Assembly: GCA_965206015.1 (NCBI GenBank)
Contig: CBDBIW010000014.1
Location: forward strand, 434,001 to 498,000
Reading direction: 5' to 3'
From: JAJCYL01 sp965206015
GTDB lineage: Bacteria > Bacteroidota > Bacteroidia > Cytophagales > Cyclobacteriaceae
DNA length: 64,000 bases
The notes under the pieces are model-generated. The model was not told the DNA's origin. It did not search any database and saw nothing but the letters and a program-made list of their open reading frames with translations. A program made the position numbers and the translations under genes. Below are positions 9,801 through 18,639 of the stretch, piece by piece (the first letter of the stretch is position 1; every line of letters starts with the position of its first letter).

Positions 9801-10128
9801 TATTGCTTTGCTGTAAATCAGTTGGCGAGTTGTAGAGGAAAATTTTTGTTTTTGCGTAAGGAGCATACCCTAATATATCGGTGATTCGATTGAAGTCCTC
9901 CTCCATGAATTCTGTAGCCAGTCTCGCATTTTCTTCACCACCTGCATAAAAATAGATGTCGAAGTTTTCTGAGCTGAAATATCGCCATACAAGGTTCTTG
10001 TGCTGAATCCTGTTCTTGCCAAAAACTTCCTTGGTAGACTGACCATGAGTTTGACTGATGAGTATTATAGCCAGACCCAACATCACCATCAACCCTCTCA
10101 TACCTTCCTTAACTTTGTTAGTTATCAT
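6856..10128 (-). CDS. Large exported protein: peptidase-MA-like, TolB-like propeller and surface-antigen barrel
   Basis: The 1090 residues start with a signal sequence (MVMLGLAIILISQTHGQ). Residues about 40-270 resemble the peptidase MA fold, with a LPAWFMDGAAYYIA segment where an active enzyme would have an E...D site; I see no HExxH zinc motif, so catalysis is doubtful. Residues about 290-600 form TolB/PD40-type propeller repeats (SPDGKRIAYSVNDNG; a later FLPGTDAIIFSSNR blade). An acidic linker follows at about 620-690, and the last 390 residues look like a bacterial surface antigen (BamA/TamA-type) barrel ending LTLGHKF. The layout suggests an outer-membrane protein with a large periplasmic part. 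Its stop-to-start distance from the FAD oxidoreductase is only 2 bases, so the two are cotranscribed. The exact role is unknown. Confidence 0.8.
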   Translation of the reverse strand: MITNKVKEGMRGLMVMLGLAIILISQTHGQSTKEVFGKNRIQHKNLVWRYFSSENFDIYFYAGGEENARLATEFMEEDFNRITDILGYAPYAKTKIFLYNSPTDLQQSNNGLYEVPFTIGGQTNFIKLQVEIAYPGTMEGFKQELLFKTTQLLINDMMFGGSLSDMFQSAYLLSLPAWFMDGAAYYIAYGWDIRMDDYVRDYFQNKKFKKLKRLSGEEAKLLGQSIWNFIAIKHGRSNISNVLNLTRIIRNEKNSIASTLGVPFKQFLINWQSYYVETGASAISNYVPPSPEDQVLKRVNNYKFNQVKISPDGKRIAYSVNDNGRYGVRVRNLETGKEKKIITKGYRLINQEYDEDMPLLSWIDETTLGIVDTRQGFLQVSQHNILNKVTVTKPLIRFNQIKDIGFNDNGRLAVVSADINGANDLFLISLRRNAIRRLTNDIYDDINPKFLPGTDAIIFSSNRAIDSLVVSDAAFKDIDDNFNLFLYDLDTTENMAVRLTNTLSKDVNPKPIDSNTIYYLSDQKGIANIYKYVISNNIFTQVTNFNTSVENFDIVEAGSGLVFSMLNAGEHKLYYSTDFDRNTSVFTPQTVRQDIEQAKFVTNRLNQRSKVEPEDINTAAFFIADSILFEEEFASTLPDSLTNLEDYIDTDNYVFEEEVEEDKAEEEVQTQSFLSNYRQFQEQSEIVGPNPYDTRFSAQNIVTSVVIDPLRGFGILLETQMNDLLEDQRFYGGVLAISDLRSGDFFGEYELLKYKLDLGIRYDRKSIIHDKDDRNTQSNNSTPSLQKYILNKLEFGGSLPLTTTSRLVFRPFLATTRYLELIEETISIAAPAGPDVVDSFAGYRLEFVFDNSLTKGLNLYEGARAKIGLHQWAGISNGNKSYGKFFVDLRHHQKIHREISLALRGYYGNFFGNNAPQFLLGGMHNWLFNSTVKKGDTDPLQGVTNVDNSNILFHDYVPLRGYKYDKFNGNNVMTFSAELRVPIIRYIMRGPIQSNFFRNLMLVGFYDVGSAWTGISPFKEENSINTLVIKNEGSPFQATLRNSQSPWIASAGFGLRTVMLGYYLKFDFAKPIENLELGKMKFYLTLGHKF

Positions 10129-10130
10129 TC

Positions 10131-11192
10131 TTAATAGAGCCTTTTAAGATAACGAAAAAACCTGGTGATATTTACTTCAGAATCTAAATTTTCATCAAAT
10201 TCGATTGCCCTATAAAATTGATTAGCATAATAAGGTGCCAGAGATACTCCTTTAGTTCCAAAACCATTGAAAATACCTATCTCTTGCATTTTTGGATGCA
10301 ATCCTATAAACGGTCGTCGGTCCGGAGTAGTCGGCCTTATACCCGCTTTACTTCCAATAATTTTATAATCTGCATCAATCAAATGCTCAAACTTTTCAGT
10401 TAAGTGCTTCTCACCCTCCATTGACATATTCACTGATAGATCTTTCCGGTTATAAGTTGCCCCAACTCTATAGTTACCACCCCTTCCGGGTATTACAAAC
10501 ACTCCTCGATTTATAATACTATCAACGTCTAACGAGCTACTAATCTCAAGGATTTCTCCTTTTACAGGTCTGAGTGGTAAGAAGCTAAACAGAGATTCTA
10601 AATTAATACCCGTACAAAAAACAACTTTAGTAGCAGTTATCCCCCCGTACTCCACAGTACCAGTACCAACTTTCATCTCTTTATGATCAAAAATTTGAGA
10701 AGTCAGGCTCTTGAGTTCCTTCAAATAGTGAGCGGTAGAATCAAGAAAATTGGAAATATCAACAAATCCTGAAGGTCTCAGTTTGATACCTCCAAAAGGG
10801 TCAACAACATTTTTGAAACATGAGCTAGACGAAATAGAGTCAATATAATGCTCAAAAATAGGATCAACACTTTTTCCTTGCCATTCGTTTTGTTCCACAA
10901 TGCTGATGAATGGTCTGTAAATCTTAACCTTATGAAGAAATTTACTGCCAACAATCTTCTCAACATCAGCATAAAACGGCTCAATAATTGGAAACAGCTT
11001 ATCCGCATTCCAGGTTTTGACCATCTTTCGACCAGTAATAGGATTGTATAAACCAGCCGCTACTCTTGATGAAGAATTCTGATTAATTGTATCAAAAACA
11101 TGTAATGATTTATCATTTCTTAACAGAATATGAGCTAAGACAGAACCTGCCAGCCCTTGACCAACAATAATGAAATCAACATTCTTACTCAT
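10131..11192 (-). CDS. FAD-dependent oxidoreductase (DAO/DadA-like)
   Basis: A 353-residue flavoenzyme with an N-terminal dinucleotide fold (FIIVGQGLAGSVLAHILL, GxGxxG) and the conserved second FAD/substrate region (GSKAGIRPTTPDRRPFIG, FNGFGTKGVSLAPYYA) typical of the DAO family of D-amino acid and glycine oxidases. A MnmC-like oxidase domain without its methyltransferase part is another possible reading. The substrate cannot be told from sequence. It is the first gene of the minus-strand run with the 1090-residue outer-membrane protein and yicC, and is divergent from the MBL hydrolase across a 73-base gap. Confidence 0.85.
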   Translation of the reverse strand: MSKNVDFIIVGQGLAGSVLAHILLRNDKSLHVFDTINQNSSSRVAAGLYNPITGRKMVKTWNADKLFPIIEPFYADVEKIVGSKFLHKVKIYRPFISIVEQNEWQGKSVDPIFEHYIDSISSSSCFKNVVDPFGGIKLRPSGFVDISNFLDSTAHYLKELKSLTSQIFDHKEMKVGTGTVEYGGITATKVVFCTGINLESLFSFLPLRPVKGEILEISSSLDVDSIINRGVFVIPGRGGNYRVGATYNRKDLSVNMSMEGEKHLTEKFEHLIDADYKIIGSKAGIRPTTPDRRPFIGLHPKMQEIGIFNGFGTKGVSLAPYYANQFYRAIEFDENLDSEVNITRFFRYLKRLY

Positions 11193-11265
11193 GTGAACCG
11201 GAAAATTTGCTCGGATTGAAATTTGTGTAATAAAAGGTCAAATTTGCAAGCCATTATTATAGCAC

Positions 11266-11916
11266 ATGATTAATATTAAATCTTTCGAATTCAATCCATT
11301 CAGCGAAAATACATATGTTCTTTCTGATGAATCCGGAGAATGTATCATTATAGATCCCGGTTGTCTTACAGCCGAAGAGAGAGACGATGTGACGGGATAC
11401 ATAAGCAACCAAAATTTAAAAATTGTTAAGTTGGTTAATACACACTGCCACATAGATCATGTTTTGGGGAACGCATTTATCAAACGAAAATATGGTGTTG
11501 AATTAATCATTCACCAGTTGGACCAACCTACACTGGAAGCGGTACAAATATACGCTCCCGTTTATGGTTTTAATAATTATGAACCGTCACAGGCTGACCA
11601 GTTTTTTGAAGAAGGTGATGAAGTAAATTTTGGAACCTCAACGCTTGAAATTCTTTTTGTTCCAGGTCATGCTCCAGGCCATGTCGTTCTTATTAATGAA
11701 AGTCAGGAATTTTGTATTGGAGGAGATGTCCTCTTCAAAGAGAGTATTGGAAGAACGGATTTACCAGGGGGAAATCATGAACAATTAATCCAGAATATTC
11801 ATGAAAAAATGTTTGCCCTTGAAAATGATGTCATTGTTTATCCAGGGCATGGACCAACAACCACAATCGGTTATGAGAAAATGCATAACCCATTTTGTGC
11901 CATCAAATCAAATTGA
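11266..11916 (+). CDS. MBL-fold metallo-hydrolase (glyoxalase II-like)
   Basis: The 216-residue protein has the complete metallo-beta-lactamase-fold metal set: HCHIDH at 60-65, His135/His139 in GHAPGHV, Asp154 in GGDVLF, and His195 in YPGHGP. Such short enzymes usually hydrolyse thioesters such as S-lactoylglutathione analogues, but substrate cannot be fixed here. It is followed after 7 bases by the phosphatidylserine synthase gene, so the two are probably cotranscribed. Confidence 0.9.
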   Translation: MINIKSFEFNPFSENTYVLSDESGECIIIDPGCLTAEERDDVTGYISNQNLKIVKLVNTHCHIDHVLGNAFIKRKYGVELIIHQLDQPTLEAVQIYAPVYGFNNYEPSQADQFFEEGDEVNFGTSTLEILFVPGHAPGHVVLINESQEFCIGGDVLFKESIGRTDLPGGNHEQLIQNIHEKMFALENDVIVYPGHGPTTTIGYEKMHNPFCAIKSN

Positions 11917-11923
11917 CTAACGG

Positions 11924-12607
11924 GTGTCCACTGTTAAACATATACCTAATCTGTTTACCAGCCTTAACCTTTTATCGGGGTGCGTTGGGATCGTATTTGT
12001 TACCTCTGGCAAATTAGAATCTGCTGCCTACTTTGTTTGGACCGGTGCTTTCTTTGATTTTTTGGATGGATTTACTGCCAAATTGCTCAAAGTGGAATCT
12101 CCTGTTGGTAAGGAGCATGATTCACTTGCCGATATGGTGACTTTCGGAGTATTACCTTCATTTGTCATATTCAAATTACTTGAGAGAAATGGGCCCGAGT
12201 GGGTTTCATACCTGGCTTTTCTGATAGCGATTTTCTCGGCGTTGAGATTGGCTAAGTTCAATGTCGACACAAAGCAACGTGAAGTTTTTGTTGGATTGCC
12301 TACCCCCGCAAATGCCTTGTTTTTTACAGGATTGATGTTCACAAACGCAAATTATATTGGAAATGCGATTTCGGGGTACCCTGTTTTACTGATAATTACC
12401 TTGATCTTCTCTTTATTAATGGTTTCTCCAATAAAATTCATAGCTCTAAAATTTAGTCACACAAATTGGAATGGAAATGAAATGAAAATTGTCTTTCTTC
12501 CGGGAGCATTGGCCATAACCCTCCTGCTTGGGATACATTCGATTTCACTTGTAGTATTATGGTACATAGCAATTTCCCTGGCAGGAAACGTATTTTCTAA
12601 ACTTTAG
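11924..12607 (+). CDS. pssA: CDP-diacylglycerol--serine O-phosphatidyltransferase
   Basis: This 227-residue membrane enzyme condenses CDP-diacylglycerol with L-serine to phosphatidylserine, the precursor of phosphatidylethanolamine. The CDP-alcohol phosphotransferase motif is complete: Asp45, Asp48-Gly49, Ala52, Gly62, Asp66 and Asp70, with Lys53 where Arg is more usual. About seven hydrophobic segments follow. The start is a GTG at 11924 (MSTVKHIPNLFTSLNLL), chosen because homologues open with K.IPN..T..NL. Phosphatidylserine decarboxylase is not in the window. Confidence 0.92.
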   Translation: MSTVKHIPNLFTSLNLLSGCVGIVFVTSGKLESAAYFVWTGAFFDFLDGFTAKLLKVESPVGKEHDSLADMVTFGVLPSFVIFKLLERNGPEWVSYLAFLIAIFSALRLAKFNVDTKQREVFVGLPTPANALFFTGLMFTNANYIGNAISGYPVLLIITLIFSLLMVSPIKFIALKFSHTNWNGNEMKIVFLPGALAITLLLGIHSISLVVLWYIAISLAGNVFSKL

Positions 12608-12614
12608 CATTAAT

Positions 12615-12642
12615 ACGTTCAATATTTTTAATACATGAACGT
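12615..12642. repeat. Inverted repeat in porU leader
   Basis: ACGTTCA (12615-12621) and TGAACGT (12636-12642) form a 7 bp perfect inverted repeat with a 14-base AT-rich spacer in the short gap before porU. It could be an operator or a weak hairpin; there is no T-run after it. Confidence 0.3.
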
Positions 12643-12661
12643 TTAATCTAGCTGATAAATC

Positions 12662-15600
12662 ATGAAAGCCCCTCTAAAATCCGCAGCAACTTTTTGTGTT
12701 GTTTTGCTATTGCCATTTGTCTGTAGTAGTCAGCATAATAGTGTGCTATCTACTGGAGAATGGTACAAGTTAGCAATCCCCAAGAGTGGGATTTATAAGA
12801 TTGACCGGGATTTTTTGAGTGATTTGGGAATTGACCCCTTATCAATAGACCCTAGGAATCTATCGATTTATGGTTATGGGGGAGGTATGCTTCCACAAGC
12901 AAATGATGCGGAGAGACCGGTGGATCTTCCAGAAAATGCAATAATGGTGGTGGGAGAATCAGATGGTTCATTCGATGAGAGTGACTATGCCCTGTTTTTC
13001 GGACAATCTCCTGACAGAGTAGAATTTGATGCCATGGGTATTAGTAAATACGAGAAAAATTTATACTCAGACCTGACCTATTATTTTCTAACCATAAAAA
13101 ACCAACCCGGGAAAAGAGTCATTCGGATTAAGAATGAAGGTTCCAATCACGCCTTGATTTCAACATACGATCATTATGCCATCTTTGAACAGGATTTAAG
13201 GAATCATATACAGAGTGGCAGAGAATATTACGGTCAACTATTTACCTCAAGCAAGCGTATATTGGAAATCGAATTTCCAATCTCAAATTTAGCTGGCACT
13301 TCTCCGATTAAAATGACATCAGCCGTAATGGTCCAGTCTATTGGTTCCTCCACATTTGAATTGGCGATTAATGGATCACCTGTCGGAACTCAAGTGATAG
13401 GTGCTATACCTGGTAAAATTTACGATATTAAGGGGGTTGATAGAGTCGATACTTTCACAATTAATACCAATAATCTTCAGGGCCTTTCACAAGGCATTAA
13501 CTTGACTTATACTTTCAATCCGCCCACATTGGGCAAGCCAGAAGGTTACCATAACTATGTTATTATTGAAGCAGAACGTAAACTGGAAATAGTGGAAAAG
13601 GCAGTTCAGTTCCGTTCTATAAAAAGCTCAGTAAATACATTTTCTACATTCGAAATTGGTAAAACCGATAGTGAGACTTTTGTGTGGGATATTTCCGATC
13701 CTCAAAACGCCTTATCACAAGATGTTGAATTGGCTGGAAGCACTATTAGGTTTGGAACCTCAACCAACACCATAAAAGAATTTATAGCTTTCAAAGGCAG
13801 TACTTTAGAAACACCGAAATTCATAGAAGCAACAGACAATCAGAATATTCGAGCAATAAATACTCCAAATGGTCTAATTATAACTCATCCTCATTTCTTG
13901 AGCGAGGCGAACAGGTTGGCAGCATTTAGAACTCGTAATGATGACCTTGACATCGCCATTGTAACTACAGAGCAAATCTATAACGAGTTTTCCAGTGGCG
14001 GGCAAGACATCTCGGCAATAAGAGACTTTCTAAAACATCTTTATGATAAAAATAATCAGCTAAAATATGTTCTCCTCTTTGGGGATGCCTCTTATGATTA
14101 TAAGGAACGAACTATTGCAAACAATACCAACTTTGTCCCCATTTACGAAGCCCGAAACTCTCTTCATCCGATTTTCAGCTACAGTTCTGACGATTTTTAT
14201 GGTTTTTTGGATGATGACGAAGGATTTTGGGAAGAAAGTGAAGCTGGTGACCACCAATTAGATATTGGGATTGGAAGATTGCCTGCCAAAAACACCAAGG
14301 AGGCCACGATACTTGTCGATAAATTAATTAGCTACGCAACCAATGAAGAATCGATTGGTAATTGGCGTAATGAGCTCTACTTTGTGGCAGATGATGGGGA
14401 TTTCAACATTCACCAAAGAGATGCTGATAAATTAGCAAGTTTTGTAGACAATAAATTTACAGCCTTCAATCCAAATAAAATCTACCTTGACGCTTTTCCA
14501 CAGGTATCTACTCCCAACGGGCAGACCGCAAACTCGGTTACAGATGCCATAAATGAAGCTATTGATAAAGGCTCTCTGATCTTCAACTTTACCGGACATG
14601 GCAATGAAAGGTTTTGGTGCCAGGAAGAAATACTGGATCAACAGAATATCCGGGATTGGAATAATCGCAATAGGTTACCGCTGTTTATAACTGCAACATG
14701 CGAATTTGGTAAATATGATGACCCCGATATGGTTTCTGGCGGAGAGTTACTTCTGCTCAGTGAAAATGGTGGGGCAATTGGGGTACTGACCACCTCTCGA
14801 CCAGTATTTTCAAACACTAACTTCCTTTTAAATCAAGCCTTTTATAATAACGTTTTCGAAAAAGAAGAAGATGGTCAATTCCCGAGGCTGGGGGACATTA
14901 TCAAAAAGACAAAGAATGAAAGTACCAGAGGGCCTGTAAATAGGAATTTTGCTCTTCTAGGGGACCCAATGATGAAATTGGCTTATCCATCAAACGAGGT
15001 TGAAATAACAGAACTCAATGGAAAGCAGCTTACCATGGACGGGGATACCGTTAAGGCACTGGATCTCACTCAATTCAGAGGTCAGGTAGTCGATTCAAAC
15101 GGAATTAAGAGTGATGATTTTTCCGGAATACTATCCGTTAAGGTATTTGACTCGCCAAGTGAATTTGTAACCTTGGGAAACGAAAGTAATCCTTCAACAT
15201 TTAGTCAAAGAAACAGTCTCATCTTTAGAGGAGATGTTACTATTGAAAATGGCTCCTTTGATTTTGAATTCGTTGTACCCAAAAACATAACTTATCTATT
15301 TGAAGAAGCAAAAATTAGTCTTTACGCCCAGTCAAATGATCTGATAGATGCGAATGGGGCGAATATCAATCTTAAGCTTGGAGGGACTAATCCTAACGCT
15401 CCCCTTGACAATACGGGCCCGAATTTGGAGTTATTCCTTAATGATGAAAGCTTTCAATCTGGCAGGCAGACCAACGCAAATCCACTTTTACTGGCTCATA
15501 TCTTCGATGAAAATGGAATTAATATCAGTAAGGCGGGAGTTGGCCAAAACATAAGTTTGATGATTGATGAAGGTGAACCTTCAAATCTCAACGATTTTTA

Positions 15601-16060
15601 TACTGCAGATTTGGATAGTTACCAATCTGGCTCTATCAGGTTTCCTCTCAATGACTTAGAAGAGGGGGAACATACCCTGACATTAACTTTATTCGACACA
15701 TATAACAACTCCACGACAAAATCTATTGATTTTTTTGTGAGTCAGGACGCTAAAAGTGCCATCTCAGGCGTTATTAGCTATCCGAATCCAGTTAGGGAGA
15801 GCACTACTTTCGTAGTTTCTCACAATAGGATTGGAGAGGATTTAGGGGTTACTATAGAAATTTACAGCCTCAATGGTGATTTAACGCAAACTTTAAATTT
15901 AGAATTATTTGATAACACAGGTACAATAGATCAATTGGAGTGGGATAGAACAAACATAAATGGAGTACGAGTGAGGGAAGGAATCTATGTTGCGAAGATC
16001 ACTTTAGAAACCAAAGATGGTGCAGACCTCACCCACCACAAATTAATTGTTATTGACTAA
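12662..16060 (+). CDS. porU: Type IX secretion system sortase PorU
   Basis: PorU is the surface protease that removes the C-terminal signal of T9SS cargo and attaches the product to lipopolysaccharide. The 1132 residues carry a signal peptide (ending VCSSQ), an N-terminal beta-rich region, and a C25 (gingipain-type) cysteine protease domain from about 410 to 790. The catalytic dyad is visible as His646 in FTGHGNER and Cys680 in ITATCEFG. The last 90 residues form an immunoglobulin-like domain with the GIYVAKI block of a T9SS C-terminal domain. The neighbour directly downstream is porV, the usual partner. The stop codon lies in a 14 bp tandem duplication. Confidence 0.95.
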   Translation: MKAPLKSAATFCVVLLLPFVCSSQHNSVLSTGEWYKLAIPKSGIYKIDRDFLSDLGIDPLSIDPRNLSIYGYGGGMLPQANDAERPVDLPENAIMVVGESDGSFDESDYALFFGQSPDRVEFDAMGISKYEKNLYSDLTYYFLTIKNQPGKRVIRIKNEGSNHALISTYDHYAIFEQDLRNHIQSGREYYGQLFTSSKRILEIEFPISNLAGTSPIKMTSAVMVQSIGSSTFELAINGSPVGTQVIGAIPGKIYDIKGVDRVDTFTINTNNLQGLSQGINLTYTFNPPTLGKPEGYHNYVIIEAERKLEIVEKAVQFRSIKSSVNTFSTFEIGKTDSETFVWDISDPQNALSQDVELAGSTIRFGTSTNTIKEFIAFKGSTLETPKFIEATDNQNIRAINTPNGLIITHPHFLSEANRLAAFRTRNDDLDIAIVTTEQIYNEFSSGGQDISAIRDFLKHLYDKNNQLKYVLLFGDASYDYKERTIANNTNFVPIYEARNSLHPIFSYSSDDFYGFLDDDEGFWEESEAGDHQLDIGIGRLPAKNTKEATILVDKLISYATNEESIGNWRNELYFVADDGDFNIHQRDADKLASFVDNKFTAFNPNKIYLDAFPQVSTPNGQTANSVTDAINEAIDKGSLIFNFTGHGNERFWCQEEILDQQNIRDWNNRNRLPLFITATCEFGKYDDPDMVSGGELLLLSENGGAIGVLTTSRPVFSNTNFLLNQAFYNNVFEKEEDGQFPRLGDIIKKTKNESTRGPVNRNFALLGDPMMKLAYPSNEVEITELNGKQLTMDGDTVKALDLTQFRGQVVDSNGIKSDDFSGILSVKVFDSPSEFVTLGNESNPSTFSQRNSLIFRGDVTIENGSFDFEFVVPKNITYLFEEAKISLYAQSNDLIDANGANINLKLGGTNPNAPLDNTGPNLELFLNDESFQSGRQTNANPLLLAHIFDENGINISKAGVGQNISLMIDEGEPSNLNDFYTADLDSYQSGSIRFPLNDLEEGEHTLTLTLFDTYNNSTTKSIDFFVSQDAKSAISGVISYPNPVRESTTFVVSHNRIGEDLGVTIEIYSLNGDLTQTLNLELFDNTGTIDQLEWDRTNINGVRVREGIYVAKITLETKDGADLTHHKLIVID

Positions 16061-16074
16061 TTGTTATTGACTAA
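16047..16074. repeat. 14 bp tandem duplication across the porU stop
   Basis: TTGTTATTGACTAA occurs twice head to tail at 16047-16060 and 16061-16074. The first copy ends with the porU stop codon TAA and the second repeats it out of the gene, in the porV leader. Confidence 0.9.
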
Positions 16075-16090
16075 TTTTACAGACAACCTG

Positions 16091-17284
16091 ATGAGAACGT
16101 TTGGAGTGCAGTATGGTTTATTGATAGTATTGTTTTGCATAGCACAGTTCGCTAATGCCCAAAGAACCACAAATGCCAATGCAATTGCAGGCAAAACTGG
16201 TCTTAACCCCATAACAACCGCGGTGCCATTTGTGAGCTTCGCCCCTGATGCCAGAGGTGCAGCTTTAGGAGATGCTGGCGTTGCCACCTCCCCTGATATA
16301 AATTCTATCCATTGGAACAACGCCAAATTGGCGTTTATTGACAACGACTACGGTTTTTCGGTCTCCTATACACCTTGGTTAGGTAAAATTGTCAATGATA
16401 TGTTTATCTCCTACTTGGCTGGCTATAAACGAATTGATAAATTCCAAACGGTTGGTATGTCTTTAAGATACTTTGACCTTGGAGATATAAGTTTGACTGA
16501 CAATAATGGGAGGCCATTAGGTAATTTCAATCCACGCGAATGGGCAATTGATGGCACCTATTCCAGGAAATTAAGTAATAACCTCAGCCTTGGACTTACA
16601 GCAAGGTTTATCAGATCAAATCTGTCCGGGCAATTTTCGACTTCACAGGATGCCAAAGCTGGCACCAGTGTTGCTGTAGACCTAGGAGTCTTTTATACAA
16701 AGGATATGCTCTTTGCCGGCAAGAATTCAACTATCTCCTTTGGGGGTCAAATATCTAACTTCGGTTCAAAAGTGACTTATAGTAGCGCAAGTAATGAAAA
16801 TTTTATCCCCACCAATCTTAGATTGGGAACGTCCCTGAAAACCAATATTGATCCTTTTAATTCCTTCACATTTATCCTGGAATTCAGCAAATTGATGGTC
16901 CCGACTCCTTCATTGGCAGACACCACAAGCACTGGTGTTCCTAAGGAATCGAGTCTTTTAAGTGGAGTCTTCGGTTCCTTCGGCGATGCGCCGGACGGAT
17001 TTAGTGAAGAAATGAGAGAGATCAACATATCTTCCGGTATCGAATATTGGTATAAAGATCTTGCCGCTTTCAGAGCCGGTTATTTTCATGAACATAGGGA
17101 CAAAGGCAATCGTAAGTTTATCACAATTGGTCTTGGTTTCCGTTACCAGGTATTTGGAGTGGACTTTGCCTATCTAATTCCTACAGAACAGAATCACCCC
17201 TTATCTGAAACATTAAGATTTACTTTGTTATTTAACTTCCTGAGAGATAATACCCCGTCACCACCTCCGAATAGCGGCGTTTAA
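16091..17284 (+). CDS. porV: Type IX secretion system outer-membrane protein PorV (LptO)
   Basis: PorV is a FadL-like 14-stranded barrel that receives cargo from SprA and hands it to the sortase PorU. The product starts at ATG 16091 (MRTFGVQYGLLIVLF, signal peptide ending ANAQ), giving 397 residues; an in-frame TTG at 16061 would add ten residues before the signal and is unlikely. The barrel shows the family block P...FAPDARGAALGDAGVATSPDINS after the signal. The stop overlaps the start of the M16 gene by one base (TAATG), which implies translational coupling. Confidence 0.94.
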   Translation: MRTFGVQYGLLIVLFCIAQFANAQRTTNANAIAGKTGLNPITTAVPFVSFAPDARGAALGDAGVATSPDINSIHWNNAKLAFIDNDYGFSVSYTPWLGKIVNDMFISYLAGYKRIDKFQTVGMSLRYFDLGDISLTDNNGRPLGNFNPREWAIDGTYSRKLSNNLSLGLTARFIRSNLSGQFSTSQDAKAGTSVAVDLGVFYTKDMLFAGKNSTISFGGQISNFGSKVTYSSASNENFIPTNLRLGTSLKTNIDPFNSFTFILEFSKLMVPTPSLADTTSTGVPKESSLLSGVFGSFGDAPDGFSEEMREINISSGIEYWYKDLAAFRAGYFHEHRDKGNRKFITIGLGFRYQVFGVDFAYLIPTEQNHPLSETLRFTLLFNFLRDNTPSPPPNSGV

Positions 17285-18555
17285 TGTTAGATCGTACTGT
17301 TGCACCTCCTTTTCAACGCATTGAAAGTGTTAAAGTCGTTGAAGCAAAGCATTTCCAATTATCATCTGGTATACCTGTTTATTATTTGAATGCCGGTAGT
17401 CAGGAGGTATTGAAAGTTGAGCTATTTACAAATGCAGGGTCATTATATGAGTCTAAGAGGGGCTCTTCATTTTTTACTTCAAAAATGTTGATTGAAGGGA
17501 CGGCCAAGCATAGCTCAACAGAAATTGCTAAGGTTATTGACTTTTATGGAGCTCAAATTGATATTAATCCAGGTTTAGATTTTACAGGGTTAAACCTCTA
17601 TATTCTCAGAAAACACCTGGGTAGTTTATTACTATTACTCAGTGAATGTCTCAATGAATCAAATTTTCCAGAAAAGGAATTAGAGATACAAAAGTCTCTA
17701 AAAAAAGATAACCTGCGTCTCAACCTGGAAAAAAACCAATTCCTGGCATCAAGAAAGATTCGTGAAGTCATTTTTGGCATAAATCATCCCTACGGCAATA
17801 GCCTGGATATAGAAATGATTGATCTTGTTGAAACTCAAGATATCAAATTTTTTTATGAGAAAATGTTTTACAATTCTCCTGTCTTGATCTTGAGTGGAAT
17901 GGTTAAAGATGATGATTTGGAACTACTGGATGATCACTTCAAGAGCATTGTACTTAGAAAACCTTACAGTCAAAATATTGACGACCCAACCGATACGGTA
18001 TCACAGCTGATCATAGACAGACCTCAAAGCCTCCAGTCATCAATCAGAATTGGGAAACAAAGCCTGCCTAAAAATCATCCCGATTACATCAATTTACTAG
18101 TTGTCAATGAAATATTAGGTGGCTATTTTGGTTCAAGGTTGATGAAGAATATCCGTGAGGAAAAAGGGTTTACCTACGGTGTTCATTCTAATATAATGAA
18201 CCTCACCCATGCTTCAATCCAGGTGATTGGAACGGACGTAAAAAAGGAATATACCCAACAGACTCTGGATGAAATTTTCAAGGAGATAGTCCTCTTGCAA
18301 AAGGAGCTTGTTCATGACGATGAACTGGAGAACGTTAAGAACTACATGCAAGGTTCATTCTTATCCTCAATTACTACTCCTTTTTCACTGGCAGATAAAT
18401 TCAAAGCAATTCATTTTCATGGCTTAGAATATTCCTATTATGACCAGTATGCCCAAACCATTCAGGATATAAGTGCCGAAACAATTCTTAGAGTCGCTAA
18501 TGAGCAATTAATAATAAAGGATTATTATACAGTAGTTGTTGGGGGGTTGAACTAG
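17284..18555 (+). CDS. M16 family peptidase-like protein, apparently non-catalytic
   Basis: The 423 residues have the two-domain M16B (pitrilysin) layout. The C-terminal half contains the conserved substrate-binding pair region (GYFGSRLMKNIREEKGFTYGVHS). The first half lacks the zinc site HxxEH: the corresponding segment reads FFTSKMLIEGT where an active enzyme would have HxxEHM.F.GT. It therefore resembles the non-catalytic partner subunit of M16 heterodimers. No active partner is next to it. The start codon overlaps the porV stop, so it is cotranslated with the secretion genes; whether it works with them is unknown. Confidence 0.85.
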   Translation: MLDRTVAPPFQRIESVKVVEAKHFQLSSGIPVYYLNAGSQEVLKVELFTNAGSLYESKRGSSFFTSKMLIEGTAKHSSTEIAKVIDFYGAQIDINPGLDFTGLNLYILRKHLGSLLLLLSECLNESNFPEKELEIQKSLKKDNLRLNLEKNQFLASRKIREVIFGINHPYGNSLDIEMIDLVETQDIKFFYEKMFYNSPVLILSGMVKDDDLELLDDHFKSIVLRKPYSQNIDDPTDTVSQLIIDRPQSLQSSIRIGKQSLPKNHPDYINLLVVNEILGGYFGSRLMKNIREEKGFTYGVHSNIMNLTHASIQVIGTDVKKEYTQQTLDEIFKEIVLLQKELVHDDELENVKNYMQGSFLSSITTPFSLADKFKAIHFHGLEYSYYDQYAQTIQDISAETILRVANEQLIIKDYYTVVVGGLN

Positions 18556-18639
18556 CCACAGACATGTGACTAGCAATTATTTGGCCTGACTTCTACATTT
18601 GCTTCTTTATTTAGAAATTCTTAATTTAATTTCCCTGCA

